Source of the DNA: Pyxicephalus adspersus
Lineage: Eukaryota; Chordata; Amphibia; Anura; Pyxicephalidae
Assembly: GCF_032062135.1 (NCBI RefSeq)
Contig: NC_092858.1
Span: forward strand, 164,692,048 to 164,756,047
Direction of reading: 5' to 3'
Length of the DNA stretch: 64,000 bases
Position numbers and translations under genes: made by a program
In this document: positions 1 to 11,841 of the stretch, piece after piece
How positions within the stretch are numbered: position 1 is the stretch's first letter
Layout: every line of letters begins with the position of its first letter
The notes under the pieces: generated by a model
What the model was told of the DNA's origin: nothing
Seen by the model: only the letters and a program-made list of their open reading frames with translations
The model's database searches: none

Positions 1-244
1 CCTTGCATCTCCACCAAACCAAAAACTACTTTTTAAGTGTATGTACACCAGAGCACTGGCCCTCTTTACCTTGCTCCCCATTAGTCTGTTAAATATGCCA
101 TTGAAAGTGTTTTATAAAGGTTTGATACATACTATGCCCAAAGAGTGTTATTGGCAAGATCACCAGATAATATACAAAGAAAAAGAAGATTTCCACCTAT
201 ACATATGTTATATATCACGTAGGCCACATCTCTTAATAAACCCA
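1..244. other. No gene recognised
   Basis: AT-rich sequence at the window edge. The only open frames are short and look like nothing known. A 12-base word (caagatcaccag) at 155-166 recurs at 1042-1053, just beyond the foldback element that follows. Confidence 0.6.
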
Positions 245-1044
245 GAAAAAAAGAATATACGGTGAAGAATACCAATTTTTGTAGCGGGTATTTTTAGGCC
301 AATATCAACAACATATATTATAAAAATAACATTTTTTATTAATATTTACATTACAAGGCTCATTTACAGTACATAAAGCCACATAAAAAACCATTATTAA
401 CCACAATAATCTCTCCTTTCAGAGAGTCCCTGTGAGGGATACATTTTGGGTAAATTCTCTACGCGTTTCGCAGATATATCAGCTTCCTTAGGAGAAAGGA
501 GAGAGAATCTGATGCTTGTGTTCCTATCAACACTCTCTGTTAGGATCAGTAGTGGGGAACAGATCGGTAGTCATGGCAGTGAAGCTGGTATATGTTTTGC
601 TCTGGTATCAATTTTAAATTACATCTAGTTGTTATTACAATTTTGATGTCCTTAAGTTTTAATGTATTTCTATTAGTCAGTTTTGGATGGAACTTGAAGC
701 AAACAATAATACCGTACAGAAATCTCACAGCTGAGCCACACGTTTACACACCAGCTTCCTAACAGAGAGTGTTGCTAAGAACACAAGCATCAGATTCTCT
801 CTCCTGAGGAAGCTGATATATCCGCAAAACGCGTAGAGAACTTACTCAGAATGTATCCCTCACAGAGACACTCTGAAAGGAGAGATTATTGTGGTTAATA
901 ATGGTTTTTATGTGGTTTTATGTACTGGAAATGAGTCTTGTAATGTAAATATTAATAAAAAAGTTTGTTATTTTTATAATATATTTTGTTGATATGGGCC
1001 CGCTACAAAAATTGGTGTTCTTCACCATATATTCTTTTTTTCAA
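245..1044. mobile_element. Long-terminal-inverted-repeat foldback element
   Basis: The left arm (about 245-545) is the reverse complement of the right arm (about 758-1044), giving roughly 290-base arms around a 212-base loop. The arms contain a 'gaggaagc ... gcaaaacgcgtag' block that recurs in weaker form elsewhere in the window. No open frame in the element looks like a transposase, so it is probably non-autonomous. The superfamily is unknown because no clean target-site duplication touches both arms. Confidence 0.75.
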
Positions 1045-1095
1045 GATCACCAGGTAAAAAAAAATGCAGAAAAATAGAAAATTATTGCAGACATT

Positions 1096-1263
1096 GGGCC
1101 TGATTTATCAACACTTTTCAACATTGGAAAAGATAAACTGTCAATAAAGAACCTGGGTGAGTCAGCAAACATGGAATGGATTTCTTAAAAAATCATTTGT
1201 TATTAGACGGCAAATGTTTTCAATCCTGGACCAGATCCATTTGAGGTTTGCAGGATCATCCAT
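1096..1263. repeat. Decayed foldback MITE (GGGCCTGATTTAT family)
   Basis: It begins with the 'gggcctgattta' terminus shared with copies at 2492, 11842 and 60068 and keeps the central 'ctggaccagatccat' part. The far terminus is eroded. Non-coding. Confidence 0.6.
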
Positions 1264-2490
1264 GATCTTAATTGATATATTTTATTCCTTTAGCTCTCAC
1301 AGCTATATTTCCCAATGGTACAGTAAGGGTTAAAATAGAAATAAATAGAAACATATTTATTAAAAAGTTTTGAGCTTTTTTTTAATTTGCAAGCTTGATC
1401 TAAATGACATTATATGCAGATCACAAGTTTACACATGAATGATAATTAAGCAATTACCATATAACAAATGACTTATGTAACATATAAAAGAAGTGAAAGA
1501 CAAAGTGAAAAAGGATTTGCAGTGTATGCCCAGTGTAGTTTGTTGGTGTTCTAGGGTGGACAATAGCTGCCCAAAGTCCACAATTGGAACAGCGCATCTC
1601 CAGTCAAACAATTTACCCTTCCCATACATGAACTTGTATTTCACAATAGTTCAGATAAAAATGTTTTAATTTCCCTGCTCTCTGCTCTGCCATTAGCAGA
1701 ACTTGTGATCCATTCATTGGGTCCCTTTCCAAACTCCCATTTGTGGCAATCAGAGTGTAAGGGTACCTTATTTTTGTTTCTTGTAAGACCCCCAACTTCT
1801 AAGCCAGCAGCCATACCATGGGATAATTCTTGTAGGCAGCTTAGAATTTTGTCATTGCTTATGAGGGTGGCTGCAAGGGTGGTGGTAAGATAGCTAAAAC
1901 ACTACTTAGATTGTGAGCAGTGCATCTGCACGGATTTAATACCAGCACTATAATATTGCATTTACAATGCTGGTACATGAATAGTAATATTTTAATGATT
2001 TCTTTGATTTACAATAATACATTACTGGTTAGGCTACATTGGCATGCAGACCACTGCATATGAAACCCCCTGGTGACAGTGAGAATGTGATCATGGCACA
2101 TCATGGTTGTACCGCAACCCGTTTTTTTCTGATCTACGTGCATCTGTTTGTATTTTACTGGGCCTTCAACTTCTCCCAGCTACAGATATGCATCAACATA
2201 CCACTATCTATTTAAGACATTTCACTGGGGTTAAATCCTGCTGTTATTAGATATAAGTTTGCAGTTCTAGAATAACTGATATGCCGGAGCATTCGTCTGG
2301 TTACCCAAATTTAAAAAATAATAGGGTAGGTGCCATGCTCTTGGGTTTCTTAGTCTGTATCTATACTGAAAATGACCGCCTGATCTGGTTATCAGTATGC
2401 ATGCAAAAGCAATGTAAATTGAAAATTTTAGCACATACTTTGTGTTACCCGGCACAAGCAGGAGGTGATTCTATTCTCTTTTAGAGTCAG
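1264..2490. other. No gene recognised
   Basis: Unique-looking AT-rich DNA. No coding exon, RNA gene or recognisable repeat boundary was found. Confidence 0.5.
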
Positions 2491-2491
2491 T

Positions 2492-2905
2492 GGGCCTGAT
2501 TTATTAAAGCTCTCCAAGGCTGGAGAGAATACACTATTGTGTGTAAATTCCACCACCCACTAGATTGTAAGCTCTTCGGGGCAGGGTCCTCTCCTCCTCC
2601 TGTATCACTGTCTGTATTAGTCTGTCATTTGCAACCCCTATTTAATGTACAGCGCTGCGTAATATGTTGGCACTATAAAAATCCTGTTTATTATTATTAA
2701 TAATAATAATAATAATACACTTTCATCACTGAAGCTGAGAGATCCTGGAAGCAAACCTGGAATGGATTTCTTCAAAGTCATTTGCTTTTTGGTAGTAAAT
2801 ATTTTGAATCCTGAACCAGATTCATTCCAGGTTGGCTGGATCACCCAGCTTTACTGATGAAAGTGTATCCTCTCCAATCATGGGGAGCTTTATTAAATCA
2901 GGCCC
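2492..2905. repeat. Foldback MITE interrupted by an L2-type tail
   Basis: Both termini are present: 'gggcctgatttattaaag' at the left and its reverse complement ending at 2905. The arms would pair through 'cactttcatcactgaagctg' and 'cagctttactgatgaaagtg'. The element is split by an L2-tail insertion (next entry), and the target word 'aatacact' occurs on both sides of it (2527-2534 and 2713-2720). Confidence 0.8.
2535..2717 (+). repeat. L2 LINE 3' tail, nested in the MITE
   Basis: It contains the conserved series 'agattgtaagctcttcgggg', 'gcaacccctatttaatgtac', 'agcgctgcgtaatatgttgg', then an (AAT)n-type tail. The same 3' end follows LINE protein remnants at 8890-9520, which identifies it as a LINE tail rather than an independent repeat. 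Confidence 0.75.
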
Positions 2906-3530
2906 AATAGAATTAAATCATATTAATAGTTTTATTTTGTTACATTTATATTGAATCAGCATTACAAAAGTACAAAAACACAAAATAAAAATGATATAAA
3001 TATTATACAAAAAAACACAGAAAAGTTGTGAACAAAACTTAAATAACATAAACTTTAAAACAAATGAGGTAGCAGAATCGTTTGCTTACTATTACAACTG
3101 TTCCACAAAAACAAATAGATATAGTGAAATTAATGAAAACAGTAACTTTGCAATCTAGCTAAATAAGAAGTTTTTAGTTATCCACAGGTAATGGGAATTT
3201 AAATGAGTTGCAATTTTCTGCTGACTCCTCTCTTCTGCCAGCATCATCCCTGTCAGCACACAGGACATAAGGGGTTTAATATTAAGACAGAAACAGACAG
3301 ACAGTAAAAATACATATCATGCTCAACGAAATATGCAATGCATTAACTACATACAACTTAAACAATTACCTTTTACTCTATAAACTATACAGTATATAAA
3401 ATATATATTGTTTGGAACTGACTTATAATCCAGCAAAGGTTGTACAAAATACACATATGGGTTTGTAGTCTGCAGAAAGCTTTCTGGAGTATTGATATTT
3501 TCTAAATATTTATTGTATAATCTTTATATA
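2906..3530. other. No gene recognised
   Basis: AT-rich DNA without recognisable exons. One short 'gacagacagac' run lies near 3290. Confidence 0.5.
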
Positions 3531-3531
3531 C

Positions 3532-3662
3532 TGTAATAATGACATATGACTATGGTAGGGACATTAGATTGTGAGCTGCTTTGAGGGACAGTTAGTGACA
3601 TGACTATGGACTTTGTACAGCGCTGCATAATATGTTGGCGCTATATCAATATTGTTTACATA
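3532..3662 (+). repeat. SINE 3' half
   Basis: The series 'gacatatgactatggtaggg', 'attgtgagctgctttgaggg', 'ttgtacagcgctgcataata', 'tgttggcgctatat' is the 3' part of the SINE seen complete at 47596-47845. The tRNA-like head is missing. Confidence 0.7.
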
Positions 3663-4000
3663 TATATTTGTTTATATATGTATATGCTGTTTGTCTTTGC
3701 TTGTATTTTACTTCTGATTTGTGTAGAGGGAGAGGAGCTGCAAAGTACAAGTAAGCAATGTCCTATTCTTTCCTTATGCACTTCTGCCATCTAGTGAAAG
3801 AAATGTTAAATAGCTTTAAGCTGAATGAATATCTTCCAATGGAATCAGGACTTACCTGAATCATTTAAATATTGGGGAGTAGGAGGAAGACAGCACCTGG
3901 AAGTCTCTGGAAGCACTCTGTATTCTGCTTACACATTATTTACATTTTACTGTTAGTAGGGGAATTCAAGTTATAAGGAAGAAAAGGGTTCCAAAATCTA
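3663..4000. other. No gene recognised
   Basis: No exon, RNA or element boundary seen between the SINE fragment and the TTAA-flanked element. Confidence 0.5.
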
Positions 4001-4597
4001 TTAACCCCCCTAGCGGTCTAATTCCATACAAATTTCCATGCAAAAAGTGGTACAATTTTTTGCATGGAAATTTATTTTTCATTGTAGGCCTATATTTCTT
4101 AGGCATAACTCACTGATATTTATTAAATTTAATAACAAACTTTAAATAACAAAACACAAAAATCTGTTAAAAAAAAATTTAAAAAATATTTAAACATGTA
4201 ATATAACTGTATAGTACCATATATAATATAGATATATTATATAAGAATATATATATATTATATCAATATCTCCTTGTATTGGAGTCAATACAGCTATTTT
4301 GTATTGAATCCAAAACAAAATTTTTTGAATTCCCCGCCGATCCTCCCACCCGCACTGACGCATGCACCGACGTCACCGGGAAACCCCAGAGATCGTCACT
4401 GCATTGTGTGGCTGGGGATCGGAGGAGCAGGACGTGTCCCCAGGACCTGCGAGGACCAGCAGGATGACGGGGGACACTGACAGAGCAAGGTAAGTGGGTT
4501 TTTTTGGTTACAAGCGACCCCGAGTGTGATTTGAGAATACCGATTTTTGCCTGGAAAATTCACCCCGAGTCACCCAGATTACCGCTAGGGGGGTTAA
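4001..4597 (-). mobile_element. piggyBac-type MITE with TTAA target duplication
   Basis: TTAA at 4001-4004 and 4594-4597 flanks a body of 4005-4593 with termini CCCCCCTAGCGG and CCGCTAGGGGGG. The right end, read in reverse, matches the left end of the transposase-bearing element at 38046 (C-run, GGCGGTAAT, then GTGATTTGGGG-like sequence). This is therefore a non-autonomous relative inserted in the opposite orientation. It has an AT-rich left half, a GC-rich right half, and no transposase. Confidence 0.85.
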
Positions 4598-5824
4598 AAG
4601 CCTACAGATAGCTTACAACTATCCCCCATTTTTCCAAATCATCATGTCCTACTCTTTTTAATTGTCCCTATTTTTAGTCTAGCGTATATAAATATAAATA
4701 TATATATATATAAATGTCTATAAAAATGTATTTCATATCAAAAGTGTTTTATTGCACCAAACATTTTATCCAACCCTGTCAGTGTTTCTGGACCTTATTG
4801 GCACAAAGGAACCCTTAAAAAAAAGTTCCAGTTTTCATGGATCCCCTACTATAATTTCTATATCCAATACATTAATATGGTGGTCAGTGGGAAGAATGTC
4901 ACCCTTACAGATAGCCAAAAACGCAATTGGTGTCAGGGTTAAACTGAACAGAGAGGTCCAGATTGCTCCATTCTACTGAAAAGAGAAATGTGAAGCATGA
5001 GAAGTATAATCTGCTGCGGAAGCCTTACCAAGAGTCTGTTGCTTTGCACAGATTACGATAGTTCAGTTTATGTTTATGTTGGATATACTTATTTGGTGTG
5101 ACTTCTTTGCCAAGAGTTAATCTACTGTCCAGATGGTTTCTGTAGATCATTGATAGTTTCTATTTCCCAGATGATGTACCCACAATGATCGCAGGATGGC
5201 ATTCTTATCACACATTTGTATTAGCTTTCAAGGCTTGTTTGCTTGATTTACAATTTCTAGCATCAACATTCGGAATTCCTTTCTATTACTTAAAGAAGAC
5301 CTAAGCTTACATTATCACTTTACATAAAAGGGTAAACAATCTGTAATATGTAAAGGAAAAACTTTAAATATTTTTAATTTTTTTAAGTTCAACATTATTT
5401 AAAAAAAAAAAAAGGTTGCAGCACCTTCTCTTTCAGTCTTGATCGCCAAGACCGAGGCTTTCCGGGATACTTACGTCACACATCCTGGGTGCTCCTTCCA
5501 CGCATGCCCCAATCTTGGACACGTGCAGAAGGGACATTTTTTCTATTAGGGGAAAGAGTTGCCGATCTCACACAAATGCAGTGAGAACGGCTGTTTTGTT
5601 TTTCCCCCTTACAGTGGGTATGTCAACTGATCTCGCACCTGCGCAGTGCGAGATTAGGTGACGTGCCAAGAAGACAGAAGAGAAGACTGAAAATGGCGGT
5701 GCCCGGTGCTTACGCAGCCCCACGGCGAAGAGGAAATTAAGGAGGACCCAGGACCAGATAGTGGGAAGGACCAGCGTTTGCGTATATTCAAAAAAACATG
5801 CAGTTAGGGTTATTTGCTTTACCT
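4598..5824. other. Gene-free, old repeat fragments
   Basis: 4790-4985 belongs to a repeat family with 'cagtgggaagaatgtcaccc', also found near 35930-36130. 5395-5765 is a GC-richer block whose style ('cttacgtcacac', 'gaaaatggcggtgcccg') recurs in other intergenic repeats. Nothing coding is supported. Confidence 0.5.
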
Positions 5825-5985
5825 CAAAAATTGACTTTAGACTGTGGTAATGACATATGATTATGGTAGGGACATTAGATTGTGAGCTCCTTTGAGGGAC
5901 AGCTAGTGATATGACTGGACTTTGTACAGTGCTGTGTAATATGTTTGGGTTATATATATATCGTGTAATAATAATATAAAATGTA
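5825..5985 (+). repeat. SINE 3' half
   Basis: It starts near 'ttgactttagactgtggtaa' and ends in 'tgtgtaatatgtttgggtta' plus an AT-rich tail. It is the same 3' module as at 3532 and 47596; the tRNA-like head is absent. Confidence 0.7.
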
Positions 5986-6116
5986 GCATGTCTTATCATG
6001 AGCAATGGGAAAGTGACCAGGGTGTAAAATACAATATAGAAAAGTCTGGTCACTAACATATCTGTGCTCTTTTATGTTTGTACAAATCTCTGGATTATTT
6101 AGTTGCTTGTCTGATG

Positions 6117-6372
6117 TACAGGTAGGTCCATAAATATTTGGCCAGAGACAACTTTTTTCTAATTTTGGTTTTGTACATTACCACAACTCATTTTCAATGA
6201 AACAACTCAGATGCAGTTGAACTGCAGACTTTCAGCTTTAATTCAGTGGGTTGGACATAAAGTTTGCATAAACTAACTGTATAACTTTATAAACTACATA
6301 AACTTTATAAACTTTATAACTACATAAACTAACTGTATAACTGTATAAACTAACTGTATAACTTTATACTTT
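6117..6372. mobile_element. Tc1/mariner-type left end
   Basis: TA at 6117-6118 is followed by the terminus 'caggtaggtccataaatatt' and the subterminal text 'aacaactcagatgcagttga', a widespread vertebrate Tc1-like MITE sequence. The right terminus is missing. The element runs into a local tandem array. Confidence 0.65.
6268..6372. repeat. Short tandem array (taactgtataactttataaac units)
   Basis: The words 'aactaactgtataac' and 'tttataaactacataaac' recur several times in about 100 bases, consistent with slippage after the Tc1-like end inserted. Confidence 0.7.
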
Positions 6373-6904
6373 TTTCTATACGCTATTGTGAAATGACACA
6401 ATTCTTATTCTATTACTGTGGGAAATATTCCAATAGCAGATCCCCCTGTATACTGAATATGTAATTTGTGTAAAATTCCCTTTTTTTAAGTTGTATGCAT
6501 ATCAGGCTTTTAATGCATCTGACGAGATTTCACAATCACTGTATACCTTAGGTGACTGTTGTACTGTTTGTAGACAAAATGATAAAACAGTAGGATGTGG
6601 TTAGCATGTGCCAGCTACGCCAGTTTCAGAAATCCTGCTTACTATCTCTGAGGTCAGAAAAAACTAAGTTGTAAGCTTGTGTAATATTAGCAGTATGGTC
6701 TAACATTGTATATCATTTTGTTACATACATACTGTAAACCATTTTATGTCATTGTATTTCATATACAGATTTGTAAAAAGCTCTCTCTAGTGTTTATTTA
6801 TATCACAGTGGGGGTGATTTACGAAAGGGACATAGGCATTTCCCACTGCAAGGTAGATTTTCCCTCAGCAAGGGATATTTACTTATAATTTTTATTTTTA
6901 ATAT

Positions 6905-7000
6905 GAAACAGTGTTAGAATAGCGCCAACATATTATGCAGCGACATTAAATTAAATAGGGGTTGCAAATGACAGATGGAGCTTACAATCTAAACAAATGA
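6905..7000 (-). repeat. L2-type tail fragment
   Basis: Reverse complement of the L2 3' module ('gcgccaacatattatgcagc', 'aataggggttgcaaatgaca', 'gagcttacaatct'). It sits inside the interrupted MITE. Confidence 0.7.
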
Positions 7001-7075
7001 GATGAAACTCTGCTGACTTCAATCATCCAATCATGTGCAATAGAAAATTGTGTATTCTTGGATTTTCTTTTTATT

Positions 7076-7262
7076 ACTATTATTATACAGTATTTATATA
7101 GCGCAGACATATTACGCAGCGCTGTACAAAGACCATAGTCATGTAACTAGCTGTCTCGCAAAGAGATTCACAATTCAATGTCCTTACCATAGTCATATGT
7201 CTTTATTACAGGCTAAGGTCAATTTTGGGGGGAAGCCAATTAACTGCATGATTGGGTATCCT
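7076..7262 (-). repeat. SINE fragment
   Basis: Reverse-strand SINE 3' portion: 'tattacgcagcgctgtacaa', then 'aattcaatgtccttaccata', then 'ggggaagccaattaactgca'. It is truncated before the tRNA-like head and is inserted in the MITE at 6810-7330. Confidence 0.7.
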
Positions 7263-7330
7263 CTGCAAAGGGAATTTACCATATGTACTAAGCTAAGGGC
7301 TTTATCCCTAGCAAGGAGTGTGAATGGTGT

Positions 7331-8889
7331 GAATGCTCTGCTTGGTGACTGTTGAGATAAGCTTCTGTAACAGAATGTTTTCAGCTAGTTCAGATATTAA
7401 TAACATTAAAAACTGAAAAAAGGACCCTGTTTTCCCCAGGTGTGTAGAACTTAGCAAATCCGCTGCCAATTCTGCAGCCAACGCATCGGCATCTGGTGCA
7501 CCAACCAAATAAAAATGATTGGATTCCATTTAGATTCTGATTGGATGATCAGGGCATACCACTTTATATTACATTCCGGCCTATTAGATCTCCCACCCTA
7601 CTTTCATCCAACTGCCACCTAAAGTTATCATTAAAATTAAAAATTAAAAAATAACGCTTGCCTTTATTATTTACAGATCTGTCTATCCTTCCACAGCTGG
7701 TCTTGATTTGCTACCGTGCCATCCAGTATTCTTCTTTTGTCCTGGCACAGAGGAAGTGATGTGAGCCGCCATCTTCTTCCTCCTTCTGCCTACGTCACCC
7801 ATCTTGCACTGTGCAGGAATAAGATCTGCTGACGTATACACCTGTAATTTAAACAGACTCTTCTTTGGATGCTCAGGATCAGGCATGCGCAAAATGAGCA
7901 GCACGAAACCTCATGGGATATGTGATGGAGATATTCCAGGAGTCTACCATTTAGTCTATACACCGCAGTCCCTTACTTTCTTCCATCTGTTTTGAATTTA
8001 CATGCGATGTATCCATTTATTTATCTACCACTCTTCTTCTTTGTCCTGAGGAAGTAATGACTTTAAACTGAGAAACATGGAGAAGAAACATGGATTTTCA
8101 AGTTTTTCTCCATGACCTGCCAGAATCCATTATGGTTTCTATGTTTCTTTTGTGGAGTTCTCTCAAACATTAGTATGTTTATCACATGATTGTTTCTGTA
8201 TTGCTGCCTTTTTATTTAATGGTTTATTCAACAGTGTACAGAACATAATTATATTTATAGCATTTATATACTGTGAGTATGGAACTTGTAGTTTAGTTCC
8301 AAAGGTCAAACTTAACCAGCTAATAAATCTAACTAAATAATAAAAGAAAAAGTAACAACATATTTATCATCTATAAGGTCATGCAGCATACATTGTGGTG
8401 TAATCAGTAATGGTGGGTATTACTAGGCATCCTCCCACATCATATCAGTTCTGCCTAGGATGAGCAATGTGTCAAGCCACCCACTAATGAATGTTCCACT
8501 CACCTCCAAGTATCACTGTTCTGATCATGAGTAATAAGTGGAGACAAGAAGCAAGATTTGTACAAGGGTTCCCCCATGAAAAGTTACTCTCTTTATATAG
8601 TTTTTATTTAATCTTGGTAATTTTTTATTATTAAATTTGTTATGTTTAGGTAACAGAAGAAGTTATGCCAGTAGAAGAATTTGTATTTGTTATACTAGAA
8701 TAGTAAAAGTAACAATACAATAGTTAAATTGTATAGAAAATAAAAACATGAGATATTGCAGAATCAGTCCTTAGAAATGGTGGCTGCATTTTCCCCCTTT
8801 TATTTTCACCTTGTGATCCTGCAAATAGCGCACCTTCCGTCCCTTTATGTCCTTAAAATCTACAGAGGGAGCTATAGTTGTCACATAGG
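7331..8889. other. Gene-free, old repeat fragments
   Basis: 7640-7930 carries a GC-richer repeat style ('gagccgccatcttcttcctc', 'cctacgtcacccatcttgca') that recurs near 13560, 15370, 19380, 23880 and 29620. A 'gtcctgaggaagtaatgact' block lies at 8045. No coding exon is supported. Confidence 0.5.
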
Positions 8890-9520
8890 TTGGACTTCAA
8901 CTATTTCTGCCACATACAATAGATAACCTCCTCCTTTCTGGTATTCCACTAACCTGACTCTTCCCACCACTCCTCTTCTGCTGCCTCTATTTGTAGTTCT
9001 CTTCATTGGCTTCATTTCAGCTGACAAATTTAAGCTCCTTTGCTTTGCCTTCAAATCCCTCCATGGTTCTTGTCACACTTACCTTTCTGACCTGATAGAA
9101 AAATACTCCCCCAGCCGCTCTCTCCGCTCCTCCAACGATCTACTTATGACTTCCTCACTGATAACTCCTCACATGCACGGCTCCAAGACCTTTCTAGAGC
9201 TGCCCCGACTTTCTTGAATGACCTTCCTCGTCCTATTCGGCTTGCTCCTACTTTCTGCTCATTTAAAATAGCTCTTAAATCTTTTTTCAAATTCACCTAC
9301 CCATCTTCTTCTGTCTCCTAAACCCTCACTACTTCACACCATTCCATATTCCTCCTCCTATTGTGTTCTTCTTCCCCCGCCTCTTAGATTGTAAGCTATT
9401 CTGAGCAAGGCCATCTCCTCCTGTTTCATTTTTTTTTATCTGTCTGTCAATTGCAACTCCTATTTAATGAACAGCGCTGCGTATTATGTTGGCACTATAT
9501 AAATATTAATAATATGTATA
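8890..9520 (+). mobile_element. L2-like LINE, 3' end with decayed reverse-transcriptase C-terminus
   Basis: About 8990-9270 translates with breaks into a tract including FKLLCFAFKSLHG, YLSDLIEKYSPSRSLRS and further degenerate sequence. It resembles the region after the polymerase domain in L2/CR1-group LINEs. It is followed directly by the 3' tail module (AGATTGTAAGC, ATTTAATGAACAGCGC, TGTTGGCACTATATAAAT) and an AAT-rich end near 9515. This is the only copy here in which protein remnants and tail are joined, so it identifies the many tail-only copies. Dead and 5'-truncated. L2 versus a related clade is not settled. Confidence 0.7.
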
Positions 9521-9599
9521 TATATAAAAGGCAGAATGATGTGGATTCAGTAGAGAAAGATCAGGGGATGTATTTATGTATTCTCCTGGAATTCTTCTT

Positions 9600-9830
9600 T
9601 AAATAATAGTAGTTTCAGTAGAACCAATAACTTATTACCCCCACTGATACACGGGCAATTTATTACTTCTTCTGATATTAGGACATTTTTCACTCCTACT
9701 GGCATGTGGGTGCTTATTACTCCCTCTGATCACTGACCTAGCATTTTTATGCCCATTGTTGCAGAGCCATTTTTTTCCTCATTACATGGCAGCATTTATT
9801 ACTTCCACTGACCACTTTATGTTGGAATTT
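9600..9830. repeat. Degenerate tandem array
   Basis: Phrases such as 'ttattacccccactgat', 'ttattacttcttctgat', 'ttattactccctctgatcac' and 'ttattacttccactgaccac' recur four to five times at uneven spacing of about 30-70 bases. Non-coding. Confidence 0.5.
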
Positions 9831-10117
9831 TGCTTTTATCACATTGCTTTGGTCTTCATTATAATTTATAGCCCATATCTAAATTCGGCATATGGCCAAT
9901 CTACAGTACATTTTTCTATCTGGTCAAAGTGAACCAATTGTAGGTTTTCTTGTAGGAAATAGTCATATGTCTATCCTGCATGAGCATGAAACTAATGAAC
10001 AACTGCAGGATACCTTTGCAACCCAAGTTAAGCCTTTCCACACTGTGCTGATGTTGTGGCATATTGCCAGTTCAGTTCTGGCCCCGAGCTAAAAGCATTG
10101 GGCCTTCTATAGCTTAC

Positions 10118-10445
10118 ACCAGGGGTGTCCAAACTTTTTGCAAAGAGGTCCAGATTTGGTGAGGTGAAAATGTGTGGGGGCTGACCACTAACCAGGGTTA
10201 GTGTGGGCGTGGTCGGCGCAGGTCCTGCACAGCACACGCCCACCAGAGGTGAGGGATTCCCTGTGCCTGTCTCAGTGCAGGCTCTGTGCAGAGCACGTTC
10301 TTGGAATCAGAGTGGGCGTGGCCTGTGCGGGTCCCACACAGCACACACCTACTATAATGACGTAGGAGATTCCCTGTGCACACATGGGGAATCCCCTCCT
10401 GACGATTATGCCCGCCAAGTAGCGGGCTGATAATTGCAAGGCGGT
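10118..10445. repeat. hAT-style MITE fragment, GC-rich
   Basis: 'caggggtgtccaaacttttt' at 10122 resembles a hAT MITE terminus (compare 28743). The GC-rich interior has two partly repeated halves ('agtgtgggcgtgg...ctgcacagcacac' and 'agtgggcgtgg...cacacagcacac'). The opposite terminus was not found. Confidence 0.5.
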
Positions 10446-11841
10446 TGATCAACTCGAACAGCTAGAAGAGTTGGGGTAAAGCAATCCTTGAGCTCTATTA
10501 AAGAACAAAATTAAGGCATGGTGGGACAAGTGGTTCTTTGCTTTAAAGCACTGGGTTCCAGGTTAGAACACCATGACCAGGGTAGCTCAGACCTTCTATC
10601 CCATCCTTTTACACCACCGGCAGAACCTCCGCCTCCCTCCTACCTCCCTTTAAAATACACAAACACCAATTTTGGACTTAGATTGGCTGGCAAGCAGCCG
10701 TTTATTAACCATAAATAAATAAATTAACCATTCAAGTAAAACACAAATAAATATCCAGTAAAAAATAAATGACAAAATAAATAACTTGATTTTACACTTT
10801 TATATGTAAGCATAAATTGACATAACATAACACCCTATTAAATATAACCCAATTAACTAACAACCTAATTCCCCCCTTTTATTAATACATAGCCATAAAT
10901 AACAATATCCCTAAGACCAGTACTTTTTTTTTTTTACAACTACAGCAGGCTACGCCACCCAAACACCCAAACTGCCTGTGCAGTGTGACGTAGCCAAAGG
11001 ACAGAAAAAGAAGGAAATAGATGGTGGGCCCAACATTTCCTCTGTGCCGGGATGATGCAAAGAACCAGGACAATGCAGTACTGTACGGAAGACAGCTCCA
11101 GAGAAACAGAGGGATCTGCAGAAGTAAAGGTAAGTGATTTTTTCTGCCTAAATTGGCTCCCCCAGAAACTGTCCTTCATATGTGTGGAAAATGAGCTGTA
11201 AAACTAAAGTAGATGGAAGTGAGATTTGCACCATGCTTGCTCACCTTGAATAAACTTTTAACTTTGTATGCAATTTAACTGAATATGTTATTGTGTAGTA
11301 TCATAAGCCGGATATCACACACTGAAATCTAAAGAATATAGAAATATTACTGCGAATGCATTTCTCACCCTTTTGTCTGTGCCTACTAATCAACAAATAG
11401 CAAAAGCCACCAACTACTGATATTTCCAGTCATGGGTAAATGTCACATCTAACCACTACCCTGGAGGTGATACACAAACAAGGTTTGAAAGGGACACTTC
11501 CTGTTATTCCAGAATGACTGCATTTTTAGAATATTACGTGGTTGCATATTGGCTTGCAACATGAGCAACATGAATTGTCCCCTTGCAATTGATATTTAAT
11601 TTATCTTAGTAAATGATATGGAGCTCTGCTGGCCAGCAAATCACGTGCAAGCCATTATTTTTTTGCATGTTAGTAGGTATTCTTTACAAAGTGAACTTTT
11701 ACCACTTTCACTGAGTTCGCTGTGGTAAGTGAACAGCCCAAACTCCTTTAGCCCCAATATATACAGATTTGTATACATTTTAAATGAGATTTTTCGATTA
11801 GTAATTGGTCTTAAAAATTGAGGTTCCCCTTTCCCATCATT
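10446..11841. other. No gene recognised
   Basis: Runs of 'aaataaataa' lie near 10710-10790 and poly-T at 10924-10937. 10950-11160 has the same GC-richer style as other intergenic MITE fragments. No supported exon. Confidence 0.5.

Larger units (their letters stand above)
6810..7330. repeat. GATTTACT foldback MITE split by two insertions
   Basis: Three collinear pieces (about 6810-6890, 7000-7065 and 7250-7320) match the MITE seen whole at 15045-15235: 'ggtgatttac', then 'gagatgaaactctgctgact', then 'ctctgcaaagggaattta'. The gaps are filled by two minus-strand L2/SINE segments, listed separately. Confidence 0.65.

Noticed and set aside
5568..6059. 163-aa minus-strand open frame
   Set aside because: It runs across a SINE 3' half and a GC-richer intergenic repeat and has no protein-family features.
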